64,000 nt of DNA, from NCBI RefSeq assembly GCF_029867415.1, contig NW_026706163.1, forward strand, positions 1 through 64,000. Reading direction: 5' to 3'. The translations under genes and the position numbers were made by a program. This stretch comes from Vicia villosa (taxonomy: Eukaryota > Streptophyta > Magnoliopsida > Fabales > Fabaceae). The number at the start of each line of letters is the position of its first letter. The stretch's first letter is position 1. Shown piece by piece: positions 1 through 12,051 of the stretch. The notes under the pieces were generated by a model. That model did not search any database and was not told where the DNA came from. It saw only the letters and a list, made by a program, of their open reading frames with translations.

Positions 1-365
1 CTTTATATATTTACGTGTCATGAGTCAAATTGTGTGTATTTTAGTCTTTCAATACTCTCATTATGAATCTTTGTGGCATATTATACTTCATCATATCATT
101 CACAATTTTTCTTTCCTTTGTGTTTAAATGATCGTGGATATCATGTCCTTTTAATGGCTTTGCTAGATCATGGTTGTGAATACAACATCGACATCATTTA
201 TATTATGAACTTATCTTAACTAGAACGCACATCTGACACTTTTTGCTACACGTAACAGTTGATTTTGCGCCTCTTTCACTACCAAGTAGATAAATTGCTC
301 TTAATGTAGACTTTGGTCAATCAAATAGTCCAAATTCCTCTGTATCACAATTACCCAACTTAGAT
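1..365. other. AT-rich intergenic sequence, no gene seen
   Basis: No open frame of convincing length, no recognisable protein motif and no terminal repeat is visible here. It looks like the flank of the MITE candidate that follows. Confidence 0.5.
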
Positions 366-1150
366 ATTTTTATCTGCCACCCCACACTTAAACCTGTCCT
401 CCCCTTATTTTTAAATTGACCAAAATGCCCTTTTCATTATTTATATATTCAAAATTACATTACGTGAAAAATTACTTTAGAAAAGCTGCAAAAATCTTTA
501 AAAAAATGATAGTTGTAACAAAAATCCAATACAAAAATTTTTGGAATTTAGTGAAAATTATGCAATTTTATCGGATGTTTTTAAAAACGATATTAGTTTT
601 TATTGCATTGTTTCAAAAATCTGATATTTTTCGAAAAATTGTGGCATTTTTTTTACCAAACATTTTTAAAATCCAATGTATTTATACCACCGCACATTCT
701 CAAAATTTTCAGAATTTCTGGGGATTTTTTTCCCAAACTCTTTGATAATTTTTTTTTTAAAAAAAAAAACCCGCTACCTATCTGATATTTCAAATATTCA
801 AATTTTTTGATATATATCAGATTTTCAAATATATCTGGTATGTATTATACGTTATCGGATTTTTTTTGCAACATCTGATATAAATGTACCGGATATTTGA
901 AAATTTTAGTATTTAATCATACAACTTCTTGGAAACAATGCATTTTTATCAAATATTTTAAAATATTCATTTTTTTTTAATATGCGATATTTCTTCAAAT
1001 AAACTCAAAAAATTTAGTATTATATCAAAAAAATTGTTACTTGAACATACTATTTAAAAAAAACTTAAAATTTTAGAAAATGACATAATGGTAAAAACAT
1101 AGTTAATGTTGGAGTGCCAAGTTTAAGTATGGGGGTAGGAGATAAAACTT
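366..1150. mobile_element. Candidate MITE with imperfect terminal inverted repeats
   Basis: The left end reads TTTTATCTGCCACCCCACAC and the right end, on the other strand, reads TTTTATCTCCTACCCCCATA; both continue into CTTAAAC. The imperfect inverted match extends roughly 35 bases. The interior is AT-rich, with repeated ATCTGATAT-like words, and has no credible coding sequence. A short open frame at 416-745 is low-complexity and is not considered a gene. No clean target-site duplication was found, so the superfamily (Mutator-like is the guess) and the exact ends are uncertain. Confidence 0.4.
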
Positions 1151-1654
1151 TTCGTCATAGCATTCAATAAGGCCCAAAACGGCAAGGGCCTATGTTCTGT
1201 TTTTGTTGATGGATCTATGGACTTTTCCCTTTGACAAACAAAAGGCATTTGCCTTTGAGCTTGTCATCAATTTTGTAGATGCAAGAGGTTAGGAAATAAT
1301 ATATGTGCACTGAATGAGAAAGAACACGTAGAACAACCTTATACCATAGAGTAGATAGAAACGAAAAAAACATGTTTGCAAAGCTACGTTAGAGTATATA
1401 GACACCCATACTTGCTATAGACTTCAGTTTCTTAATTAATGCAAGGATAAATTTTAATAAATTATTATGATAAATAGTTAAAGTAGTAATTATGAATATT
1501 TTTTATATTTAATGTGCTTTTATAAGGTAAAATTAGCAATTACTTAATACTTTTAATACTTTTGCATCATCATATAAAAAAGGTTAAACTATATTTTAAC
1601 CCTGTCATTTCGGGCGAATCCCAAAAACAACTTATACAAAAAAACAATCCTGAA

Positions 1655-1716
1655 ATTTTTTATTATTGAAACCATGACCATTTGGTTGAAAGTAATAGCC
1701 CTTACCACTAAGCCAT
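1655..1716 (-). repeat. tRNA-like (SINE-like) head, degenerate
   Basis: Read on the minus strand, the sequence has an internal RNA polymerase III A-box match (TGGCTTAGTGG, 1705-1715). About 35 bases later comes a degenerate B box (GGTTTCAAT). No complete tRNA cloverleaf is evident. A decayed tRNA-derived SINE is the simplest reading, but the B box is weak. Confidence 0.3.
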
Positions 1717-2539
1717 TTGTTTTCCTTGTTTAACAAGTTGCACCAAAATAAATATATTAGGTAACTATTATATTAATAACTAATCCTTTCGTTTTTGTTT
1801 ATAACTAAATATTTTAATATACTGTATTAACTAAATGTTTAATAAAAACTGAATGTTAACAATAACTAAATGTTTAATAAAAACTGAATGTTAAAAAAAA
1901 AAACTGAATGTTAACATTCCGTTTATGTTAAAAATGTTAAATACTATATTTATATTTAATAAAAAACGTTAATTTCTTTACATTTCTTAAAGATTATTTA
2001 TTTACAATATTTATTTTAAAATAATATTTGTTTGTTATTATTCAGTTTCTCATGTAGGATTATAAATATATTATTCAGTTTATTATTATAAATATATTAC
2101 TATTATTATTATTATTCTAAATTTATTTATTTTTTCAGTTTATTATTATTTTATTATTTTCAATACAAATTAACTTTTGGTTTTAATTTATATTTTCAGT
2201 TTATAAATTATTTTCAGTTTATTTACATTTTCTAAATTCTAAATAATGTTTTTAATTTTTGGAATTAAACAAAGCAACTTTTTAATTGTTTTTCAAAATA
2301 GCGTTTATTATCTCTTAAAATTTTAATTTTTTTTAATATTACAATTAAAAATAATTAATATATTAAACGTAAAAGTATTATATCTAAATATTTTAGTTTA
2401 TTATATTTACATTTAATTAATAAACTGAAATTATATTTCAATTATTTTCAATTTATTATTATTTTATTATTTTCAGTATTTAAATAGTAAATATATGGTT
2501 GATATATGGTTGAATATACTTATGTAAAATTAATTATGA

Positions 2540-2600
2540 ATAGCAGCTCAGTTGGCAAAAATTGTTGTGAAAGGTTGGTCTTGGGTTCAAACCTAAAATA
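2540..2600 (+). repeat. tRNA-like (SINE-like) sequence
   Basis: It has an A-box-like word CAGCTCAGTTGG at about 2544-2555 and a B-box match GGTTCAAACCT at 2584-2594, spaced roughly as in tRNA genes. The acceptor stem and anticodon arm do not fold convincingly, so this is called a tRNA-derived SINE head and not a tRNA gene. The 3' limit is not defined. Confidence 0.4.
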
Positions 2601-3883
2601 TAAAGGGTTATTACGTGGAATTAAAAAGAATTTAAATTCCATGTCATATATAAATAAATAATAGTATTTTTTAAATACACTAAATTTTTCTAGTTCAATT
2701 TAGTAATCCATAAAAAAAAAACTTTAAGATTAATTTTGAACATTTATTTAAAGATATTGAGAATTAAATTTCTTCTCTTCCTATTTTCATCACCAACCAA
2801 TCCGTGCAGTTGAAAATAATTTCCAATACCTTTATTATTAATATATTTATTATATTAAATGTCACTATATCACAATTGAATGTATAATTAAAAATAATTT
2901 TGAATACTTTATTATTATGTGCTATCGGTTATATTAACGGATTTGAAGAGTAAGATGGAAAGAATGAAAAAGTTAAACCAATGAAATCTTTTCTATATTA
3001 TTATAAATATGAATGATAACATCCTAATTCAATAAATTATTTACGATAAACTAATATATAGAAGAAAAAATTGGAGACAACAACTTATAAGTTTCTCTTT
3101 TTTTATGTGACTATTCTTAATTTTATTATAGTCAATACAAAAATAATTTCTTCAACATTTAACATATAAAAGACTTAACAGAAAATAAAAATGAAGGAGA
3201 AAAAAATAACTATATTATAAAGAAGTTAACTCATTTTTATATAAAGTCTTATCTCAACATTATTCCTACAAATAGAAATCGTAAAGAGTTGTTCTGTCCA
3301 GATATTTATAAATAAAATAGATTATGTTAATTGATTATCTTATTTAATTAATTTGAGAGGCTGTTGTTTTCTTATATAGGTGTAATGGATTAAATTACTT
3401 AATTAATTATATATTTTATTAATTAAAAATAAATAAAAGAAATTTAGAGTATAATTAAATAAAAACAAAGTGAACAGAGATTATTTATATAATTAAATAA
3501 AATAATATCAAATTAAAAGAAATTGCAGATAGAGGTTACATAGTTACATAAATAAATAAATATAATATAAATTATAATATATAATTAAATAAAAATAAAA
3601 TAGAGATAGAGATTGAAGATTTTGAAAGAAAAATTTATAGAAAAAATGTAGGATTATAATATAGTATGATATGATCCTCTCCTCAGGTGTAATTTTCATT
3701 TTAAAAAAAAGAATAATAGATTAATTTTTAATTGTTTATATAAAACAATACTTGAGTAATTTAAATAAACTGAATTTTAATGGCAAATAATTACACTGTA
3801 TTTTATCATGTCTTTGAGTGTATTGCATAATTTTCATTTTCATCCGGATGGTTAAAATACACATTTAAATGGTATAATTTGAA

Positions 3884-4410
3884 GGGTTAAATATGTTTTT
3901 AATCCTTATAAATATTTTAAATTTTAATTTTAGTTTTTATTAAAAAATAATATATTTTGATCCTTACAAAATTTGTATCCATGCAGTTTTAGTCCTGCTA
4001 TTTCCTAAAATTTTGAAAATTGTTTAATTTTACCTTTTAACTTTTAAATTTTTTAATGTTAATTTTTTTCATACATGTTTAGAATACTGTAAAATGTTTA
4101 TTTACCAAATTTTAGAATTTTTTAAAATGAGAAGACTTAAATATGAATTTTTTAAATTTAAAAAAATAATGATAAAAGTAATGAAAAACTCGACTTAGAA
4201 ATTAAATTTTGAGTTCATATTTTTGCAAGAACTTTTTAAAACATTATAAATATGTCTATAAAAGAATCATTCAAAAATATACATTGAATTAACAGTAGGA
4301 ACTAAAACTACATGCATAATAATTTTGTAAGGACCAAAACATGTCATTTTTTTATAGGAACCAAAAGCAAAATTAAATAATTTTATAGCGAACAAAAACA
4401 TATTTAACCC
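3884..4410. mobile_element. Mutator-like MITE with 9-bp target-site duplication
   Basis: The left end GGGTTAAATATGTTTTTAAT is matched by the inverted right end (ACAAAAACATATTTAACCC). The flanks are TAATTTGAA (3875-3883) and TAATTTAAA (4411-4419), a 9-bp duplication with one mismatch, as expected for the Mutator superfamily. Interior words such as TTTTAGTCCT and GGACCAAAA also recur in inverted orientation. At 527 bp and without coding capacity, it fits a widespread type of legume MITE. The short minus-strand frame at 4267-4503 lies in its right arm and is not a gene. Confidence 0.75.
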
Positions 4411-4426
4411 TAATTTAAATATATAA

Positions 4427-4860
4427 TGAACAACAATGTATAAGAGAGGGAGATAAAGGAATAGTTTGAGCAAGATCTTCTTTCTTTGATAATACAAATT
4501 CATTACATTTGAGATGCCTCAAAGTTTACATTTATACATGTTTTGTTCATTAAGTTAGTTACACACTCTAACTTTTCTGGCTAACTCACTAAATACCTAA
4601 CCAACTTTCCAAAAATAGCACACCTATCTATGGTTTATCTATTTTCCAATACTCCTCCACAAATTCATGGAGGTTGTAGTGAAGCTACCATGAGTTTGTC
4701 TCTGAAGCCAACGAACAAACTGGTTAGAAGTGGTTTTGTTATCATATCAGCAATCTGTACATGACTAAGGACATGTTGAATCGCAATTTGCTTGCTAGCA
4801 CTCTTTCCCGAACAAAATGGATATCAAGTTCTATGTGTTTTATTCTCGCATGTAGAATTA
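4427..4860 (-). mobile_element. Ty1/copia relic: RNase H C-terminus plus 3' LTR
   Basis: On the minus strand, about 4856-4675 encodes the end of a copia RNase H/polyprotein, with KHIELDIHFVRE, LASKLR, QHVLSHVQIADMITKPL and LFVGFRDKL in order. These match the usual 'hARTKHIDIdyHfiRe...DiLTKpL...FR.KL' tail. It is followed by a purine-rich tract (TGTGGAGGAG) and an approximately 225-bp LTR-like block (4651-4427) that would start TATTGG, a decayed TGTTGG, and end TTCA. The rest of the polyprotein and the second LTR are absent, so this is a truncated relic. Confidence 0.65.
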
Positions 4861-5802
4861 TATTGTGAGACAACAAAACAACACTAAGATTGAGCTACAA
4901 CATAAAACTTGTTGGGCTGTCAAAAATATAAACTTTAACTTGCAAGCTGTTGGGCAAGCAAGATGCTGCAACTTAATGAGTTAGAAGAGCGCAAATTACT
5001 TTCCTTTGAAAATGTTGAGCTTTATAAAGAGAGAAACTAAAAAATGGCATGACACATAATGCTAGAAAAAGGAATAGGTTGAATGATAGAAAATCTTTTT
5101 TTTCAATTTAAGACTAAAACTTTTCTTTGGAAAATTAAAATCCAGATGGTCATACACATTTAAAATTGTGAAAATTTATCCTCATGGAGATGTATATCTT
5201 CTTAATGGACAAATAGAAAAATGAGTTTAAGGTTAATAGACAAAGAGTAAAAAATTATATGGGCGATCCTTTGACTAATGCAAGGACCATCATAGGTTTT
5301 GATGATTGATAGTTCCGTTGTAAGTCAGACTATAAGACTAAAAAATAGAGCTAATGTGAGACAACCTAGAATAATTTAAGTTTACCGTGTTGTTAGCTTT
5401 TCTTTGTGATAGGTTGAGTTCTGGAGAGCTAGCTACTCTTAATTCTTCTGTCAGGCCATTGACTTATCAAGCAACACGGTGGAATCTCGATTAACAATAA
5501 ATAGAGCCAACATGGAAATGGATCAAGTGAGGTGAACAAAATAAAATAAAAATGGAAAATGAAAGGAAGGGAGTAAATCAGAGCAAGGGACAAAAGCATA
5601 TAGGATTATGCGTGTGATTCTGATATGTCTTACTCAAACTGTACAATGATGATCCTCTCTCCATCACTTTACTACACAATTACTACCCATCTCACAAGTA
5701 ACTTTTACAACAATTATTTCAATGATTAGTTTCCTCTCTCCAATTTCAAATTTTACATTTTACCATTTCCATATTTTTCGTCGTACAACCTCTCAACCCA
5801 CG
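4861..5802. other. Non-coding, unrecognised
   Basis: No gene was recognised and reading frames are short. The last 250 bases are pyrimidine-rich and lead into the tandem duplication that follows; they may be the leader of the decayed ORF downstream. Confidence 0.4.
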
Positions 5803-6190
5803 ATTCATTCTCTCATTTCCCTAACCTCTAACCAAATCCCATACCCTCTCTAAAAAATGACCATTCAGTCTTAATCAGGTCCATCTTTCAAACTGCCACC
5901 CTTTCTCTTTAACCCTTTCTTATAGTTTAACAATGGAATACAAAGTAACCAAAAAGAAATACAAAACACGCACTTGCAAGAATGCCACTCCTCAAGATTC
6001 ATTCTCTCATTTCCCTAACCTCTAACCAAGTCCCGTAACCTCTCTAAAAAAATGACCATTCAGTCTTAATCACATCCATCTTTCAAACGGCCACCCTTTC
6101 TCTTTAACCTTTTCTTATAGTTTAACAATGGAATACAAAGTAATCGGAAAGAGATACAAAACATACACTCGCAAGAACGCCACTCCCATG
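5803..6190 (+). repeat. Tandem duplication, 194-bp unit, two copies
   Basis: Copy 1 starts at 5803 and copy 2 at 5997. Both begin ATTCATTCTCTCATTTCCCT, and both include a short ATG frame (MEYKV...KYKT/RYKT...RKNATP) near the 3' end. The copies differ at scattered positions, so the duplication is not recent. It immediately precedes the decayed ORF that the LINE interrupts. Confidence 0.8.
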
Positions 6191-6324
6191 TAGAGTACTA
6201 TGACCCTGATTCATTTAAGGTTGTATCTTTTGTTAATAATGACGCCCAAAAGAGATACACGGAGATTTTTTTTCTTCAAAGAGCATCCACTGAGAAAGAG
6301 GATTCATCTTTGATTTGTAAGAAG

Positions 6325-8987
6325 ATTTTTTTTCGATAAACAATGGGATTTATAAAACAGAGCACAAAAAGTGCTCAAAGGACATTACAGAATAAATGGT
6401 GATACTGAGCACCACTATAGCCAATCCAACAGAAAGTAATTACATAAGATCCAATGGACATTGATTCCATTCGTAGAAATTACACATAACTCTCCGCTTG
6501 TTTCCAATCAACAGCCACCACCACGAAAACATCTTCACACTATGCACTATTTCATCCATGTCTGCGACAGCGTTACTAAAGATGATGTCGTTCCGCTGTT
6601 TCCAAATGCACCAACAAATTGCCATCCAAATGCAGCCCATCTCTTCCTTGAACATCTAAAACTCACAGCCTCTACCATGTGCAGAAAGTGGTCAATACAG
6701 TCATTCTCTTGCAAAGGAACAATGTCCATCCATTGAAAAATGATTTGCCACAGCCTATGAATAAATGCACAATTGATAAAGAGATTGTGAATATCTTCAA
6801 CAATCCTGCAACCGAAAACACAGAAACTGTTTTCATCATTTTCCAAAATTCCTCTTTTAACAAGTTGAGCTTTTGTTGCAAGCCTATTATGGATGAGCCT
6901 CCAGCCGAACACTTTTACTTTAGACGGCATCAATAGATCCCACAGAATTGAAATGGCAGCTGCACTTCTTTGATCCAACACACTTGCTAACCGGCCCTGC
7001 TGCAGCCTCTTATAATAGGATGAAACCTTGAATTCTCCACAACCATTTAAAGGCCACACAAACGTATCTTTCACATTAATCCGAGGCTCTACCTGAAATA
7101 AGATTTGCTTCAGCTCCTCAAGTTCCTCCCTTGCCTCCAAATTAAGTGCAGAATATTGGTCTGTGATGCGCCAAACCCATTTGGAGTTTTCCACACTTCC
7201 CATGGACTGCACACTAGAATCCGCTTCCACCACAACCTGAAAAAGAGAGGGAAAGAGTAAACAGAAAGGGCTATTTCCGAACCACCTTTTCGTCCAAAAC
7301 GGCACCCGCGCACCATCTCCTAGTTTGATGGATAGTAACTGCGTGAAACCCGTATCTTCAACTACATCTCCTATCCTCATCAAATCTTTCCACCATAAAG
7401 ATTCCAAAGCTTTATTTCCTGTTACTTTTTTGAAGAGAATCCTGTCATGTAAGCTACCATATCTTTCCTCCAAAATCCCTTTCCAAATTGCATTGTCATC
7501 ATTTAGAAATCGCCATAACCATTTAGAGAGCAGCACCCTATTGAAAATCTCCAAGTCTTTCACTTCTAAACCACCATCCTTCTTAGGCATGCAAACCGTA
7601 CTCCATTTAATCCAATCAACCCCCTTCTTCTCTACTGCATTTCACCACAGAAAGTTCCTCTGAATTTTGACCATCTCTCTTTTCACCCTGTTAGGAATTT
7701 TAAAAAAGGACAAGAAATAAACAGGCAGATTGTTAATTACAGAGTTGATGAGGGTAACTCTTCCCCCAATCGACAATAAATTTCCTATCCATGGAGATAA
7801 CTTGGTTCTCATATTTTGGAGGATCGGATTCTAGAAGTTGCCTCTTCTATGATTGCCGCCAACTGTTATTCCTAGGAATTTGAACGGGATACTATCCAAT
7901 TTGCAGCAAAGGAATTGGCTCGCGGCCTGTAAAAAATAACCCTCAATGCCTATTCCGTACAATTTACTCTTCCACATATTGACACGCAGACCTGACACCA
8001 TTTCAAACCCTCGTAACATGACTTTGATTGCCCACAAATTACTCCAAGATCCCTCTCCTACAAGAATTGTGTCATCAGCGAATTGTAAAAGATCATAAGA
8101 TACATCCTCATTAATACGAAATCCTTTGAATTCTCCCCTCGAAATAGCTTGCCGTACCAGACCAGCTAATCCTTCAGCCACAATCGTAAACAAGAACGGG
8201 GATAGGGGGTCCCCTTGCCGCAACCCTCTAAAAGCTTTGAATTCTTCTGTCGGGCTTCCGTTGATCAAGATGAACATGTTGCTGTTGAATACACCTGCGT
8301 CCATCCACTTCATCCATCTACCCCCAAAACCCATCTTAATCATCATCTCTTTCAAAAATCCTCAGTCTACGCAATCGTAAGCCTTAGCGAAATCTACTTT
8401 GAACAATAAACAGCTCCTTTTCTTCCTTTTAGCCAGGTCCAGAATTTCGTTTGTCACTAGAACACCGTCAAGAATTTGTCTGCCAGAGACAAACGCTGTT
8501 TGTGATTTTGAGATCAGCTTGCCAATAATTTTTCCCGGCCTTGCTGCCAGTAACTTTGCAATAATTTTGTACACGCATCCGGTAAGGCATATAGGCCTGT
8601 ATTCCTCCAGCCCTTGAGGATTTTCCACCTTGGGTATGATGGCTATAAATGCCGCCGTCATGGCTCGCGGTAGCGTTGATGAAAGTCCAGGATACATTGG
8701 ATTATGTCTTTCCCCACAACCTCCCAACACCGTTTAATAAACTCCATGTTAAACCCGTCAGGGCCAGAGATTCGATCTCCATCACAGTTAAACACCACCT
8801 CTTTGATCTCGTCCTCTGTGAAAACCTCCTCCAACCGACAGCACTCCTCATCGGACAGTTTGTTGAAATCTATTCCAACCAGAGACGGCCTTGGATACGG
8901 AGTTGCTTCTAAATCTTGATTTCATCCTTGAATGGAAATACTTTGAATTTCTGTCTCCTTCTTTGATCCATTTCTCCCTTGATTTTC
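6325..8987 (-). mobile_element. LINE (non-LTR retrotransposon), 5'-truncated, 14-bp TSD
   Basis: The element lies on the minus strand and ends in a short poly-A (poly-T at 6326-6333 on the plus strand). It is flanked by a perfect 14-bp duplication TGATTTGTAAGAAG at 6311-6324 and 8988-9001. The endonuclease and N-terminal half of ORF2 are missing. What remains starts at the RKSREKWIKEGD segment just before the reverse transcriptase, a standard outcome of incomplete target-primed reverse transcription. The length is 2663 bp. Confidence 0.9.
6440..8987 (-). pseudogene. LINE ORF2 remnant: reverse transcriptase and zf-RVT region
   Basis: The broken frames read in order on the minus strand. They are: the pre-RT linker (KSREKWIKEGDRNSKYFH, near 8985); RT fingers (IAIIPKVENPQGLEEYRPI, KVDFAKAYDCVD); RT palm (GLRQGDPLSPFLFTIVAEGL, then the catalytic FADDTILVG near 8070); and the thumb. 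A zf-RVT domain follows (ILWDLLMPSKVKVFGWRL, then Cys-X3-Cys, His and Cys in the FCVFGC...HNLFINC segment near 6800), then a C-terminal WCIWKQRNDIIF block. There is a TGA stop at 8362-8364, where the family has Trp (VDW), and frameshifts near 8730-8850, 7600-7830 and 6600. No RNase H is present. The copy cannot encode a working enzyme. Confidence 0.85.
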
Positions 8988-9760
8988 TGATTTGTAAGAA
9001 GGTGATCTTGGCCTTATTGATAAGGTCGCGGACATCATAAATGGACAAAAGTGGAAGAGGTTTTCTAAATACCCTATCAACTACAGCACATAGATGGTGA
9101 AGGAATTTTATTACAATCTATTTAAAACTTATTATAAGAAGCTAGAGGTTCTTGTAAGAGGAATACTATGCAATACTCTGAGAAAACTCTCAACATTATA
9201 TTAGGAGTGAAGATGGTCAAAGATTCTTACCAAACCCTTTTTGAAAAAGTGGATGATGATGACTTGGAAGCCATTTGAGATTCTTTATGTCTCTGAGGTA
9301 GAAAGTTTCTTTAGACAACTAAATATGCTGAGAAAATTGTGTTAAAAAGGATTTAAAGGCCGAGACCTAGAGTATGGTACTAGTTTCTTAAATATTCTAT
9401 TATGCCCATCGCGCAGAATGAAATAGTCAACAAAGCCTGACTAGTTTTACTCCACTATGTCTCTGTACAAAATGGGAAGTGATGAACTTGCTCAATATTT
9501 TTCCTGATCACATCTTAGGAGAACTACCAAAAGAAGTTGAACAAGAGTACTAGGAGCACCACCCCGCAAGGAAAGCTGAAGAAAAAGAGATCCTAGAAAA
9601 GAAAAGCAGGGGAAAGAGTAAGAATAAAAAAGTATCTATTATAAAGAACATTGATCTGCAGTAGACAACTTCTAGTGCAACATCACAGGTTTTAGCGGCC
9701 AAGAAAAAGAAGAAAGAAAAAATCTCATACGACAAAGTGATGAACCCCTGTCACTCCAGA

Positions 9761-10080
9761 AGAAGTCAGAAAAGTAGTGAGTATTTTGAATAGTTTGTAC
9801 TATTTTCCATTATGGAATAATCTTGACTGTAGGATTTATTTTATGGGAGGAAATAATAGTAATTTAGCTACCTAATATGACTACTGCATGTACTAATGCT
9901 TATATATATTAAAAAAATGAAATAAAGTTCATGTGCCTGAAATGGGAGGAACAAGGGGTATTCCACTCTGAGTAACAGGTTGAACTCATTACATGTGAGA
10001 TCATGCTAGGTGAAAAAGTGGAGTACCTAGAAAAATATAACTTAGAAAAAAATTGTGCAAGTAGAATCCCCAAACTATAA
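9761..10080. other. Non-coding flank of the solo LTR
   Basis: No gene was recognised. It appears to continue the decayed retroelement host sequence and ends with TATAA (10076-10080), the left copy of the target duplication of the solo LTR. Confidence 0.45.
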
Positions 10081-11593
10081 TGTAACACGGTGAACTGACT
10101 TTTATTTTTATTTCGCAAACATGTTGCGGTAAGCATGAGTCGCCACCGACTTTTATTTTGTCCAATGTTAGGAAAGGTAAAAAGTACAGAAAAAGACCTT
10201 TTGAAAAGAAAACGGGCTCAGGGGGTAAGTTATGAAAAGGGAAGGTGTAAGCACCCTTTTCATCCGTAGTTATCTACGGGCTCTTAACTTGCTTAGCTCA
10301 TGTTTGTTTGTTTTGAGTTGAAAAGAGGCATAAGGACTTTAGCGTGAATGCGTAGCCTTAGTTTTTCGAAAGAGTGTTGAAAAGATATTTTTGTTGAGCT
10401 AGGCAGATTAAGAACACTACCCTAACTAATTGGTCCTTTTCTATACTTTTTACGGTTCCTAGGATTATCCATACTATATAGAAGTAGGAAATCCTTGTTA
10501 TATTGGACGTGCGAGTCATCGTAGGGTCATCGAGGTCGTTTGAAGGCAACAGGTAGATGTACCTTTAGCAAGTTCGAAGGGACAATCATTGTCTCGTAGG
10601 CAACCATCCGAGGGACTAGATCATATTATCGTAGGCAACATCATGGGTCATCGAGGGACTTATGATCTTTGCAATGATTTTTAATCGAGGGACTTTGCTA
10701 ATTGATACCTCTACGTTCGAGGGACACGACCTTTAATCGAAGGCAACCAAGAGGGGCGTACCCTAAGGGTGAGTGAGTGCAGGTGTGTTGGATTCAGTTA
10801 TTTTATCTTGGAGTTAGTGATCTAACGGTCAATTGTTATCTTGCCATACACACCCTAATTACTAACAGTTAATAATTTAAATGTGCGAAAAATAAATGTC
10901 CTACGCTATTACATGGCTTCGGGATGGGGAGTACAATAAAAATTGGGGAGTGCGAAAAGTAAAGTCCTAGTTTACTATTAGAAACCCGAAAATGAAAAAT
11001 TAAAGCGGAAATAAATACAAATTAAAAAAACTTGTAAATGTCCATGAAATAGTCCAAGAGTCTCATTCTCAAATGGTACCTCACAAAAATAAGAAAGTGT
11101 TAGTAATGAAACATAAAATAATGTACAAGAATGACATAAATATAGGTAAAAAGAAATAACAATTAATATAAAGTTAAAACAATCTTTTTGTATTTTTAAT
11201 ATTATATATTTAAAACCAAAACAAAAATTATATGTCAAACAAAACTTAGATCAAAATAAAATGGGTTAAAAAGGTACATATGTGCTACTAATAGAATATG
11301 GATTAGCAATTAGAAACCAAGTTAGGCTCAGAATCTAAAATTTCCTAAAAAAAAAAAAGAAAACTCTAATTTTAAATACATAGAAAATGAATTAACAAAT
11401 CTTAAAAAAAATAAAAAAAATAAATGGGATGGGAGAAAGTGAGCTGTACGCTCACCATCCATTAAATTCTCATAGGGCCATTTTTTTGTTTTTTATTGAT
11501 TTGTATTTTAATAATGATTAATGCTAATAAAATACACAAATTATGTTTTTTTTTGTTAGAATTTTAGGAAAATAAAACTCATGTATTAATGCT

Positions 11594-11940
11594 AAAAAAA
11601 ACAAATAATGATGGATTTTAAAAACTAACCTAGTGGTGAGACAGCCTATATTACCACATTTCCTTTTTTTTATTTTTTTATTTTGTAAAATGACACGAAT
11701 TAAACGATGACATGTGGCGTTTAAAGAATAGTAAAAAAAAACTCTAAAACAACAACATAGAAAACAAATAAAAAAAACAAATAATGATGGATTTTAAAAA
11801 CTAACCTAGTGGTGAGACAGCCTATATTACCACATTTCCTTTTTTTTATTTTTTTATTTTGTAAAATGACACGAATTAAACGATGACATGTGGCGTTTAA
11901 AGAATAGTAAAAAAAAACTCTAAAACAACAACATAGAAAA
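11594..11940 (+). repeat. Tandem duplication, 177-bp unit, inside the solo LTR
   Basis: The stretch from ACAAATAATGATGG through AACAACATAGAAAA occurs at 11601 and again at 11778. By eye the copies are essentially identical, including long poly-T and poly-A runs, which suggests a recent duplication within the LTR. Confidence 0.85.
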
Positions 11941-12051
11941 GTCACGTATCAGAACAAACATATACCAAACTTTCTTCCTGTCTCTTATTCTCTCACCAAC
12001 ACAAACAACCACAATGATCTAAACAAAATTACAACTACAAATTTCAAGCAA

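Larger units (their letters stand above)
1151..3883. other. AT-rich intergenic sequence with no protein gene
   Basis: This long AT-rich stretch contains poly-A/T runs and TTATTA/TTTCAGTTTA repeats around 2040-2470. Apart from the two tRNA-like sequences listed separately, no gene, motif or clear element boundary was recognised. Confidence 0.5.
6122..9760 (+). pseudogene. Decayed retroelement-type ORF interrupted by the LINE
   Basis: If the LINE and one copy of its target duplication are removed, plus-strand coding remnants join up. A segment reading VSFVNNDAQKRYTEIFF...RASTEKEDSSL before the insertion continues with KKVILALLIRSR after it. Farther downstream come degraded segments and a Lys/Glu-rich stretch (about 9560-9740, with KAEEKEILEKKSRGKSKNKK). 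The pattern 'F.n..A..RY.e....R....E' resembles ORFs found in legume LTR retroelements (Athila ORF1 or the putative plant transposon protein domain), but identity is weak. Many stops and frameshifts are present. Exact limits and family are uncertain. Confidence 0.4.

Noticed and set aside
416..785. Two plus-strand Phe/Ile/Lys-rich frames
   Set aside because: They are AT-rich composition artefacts within a MITE candidate.
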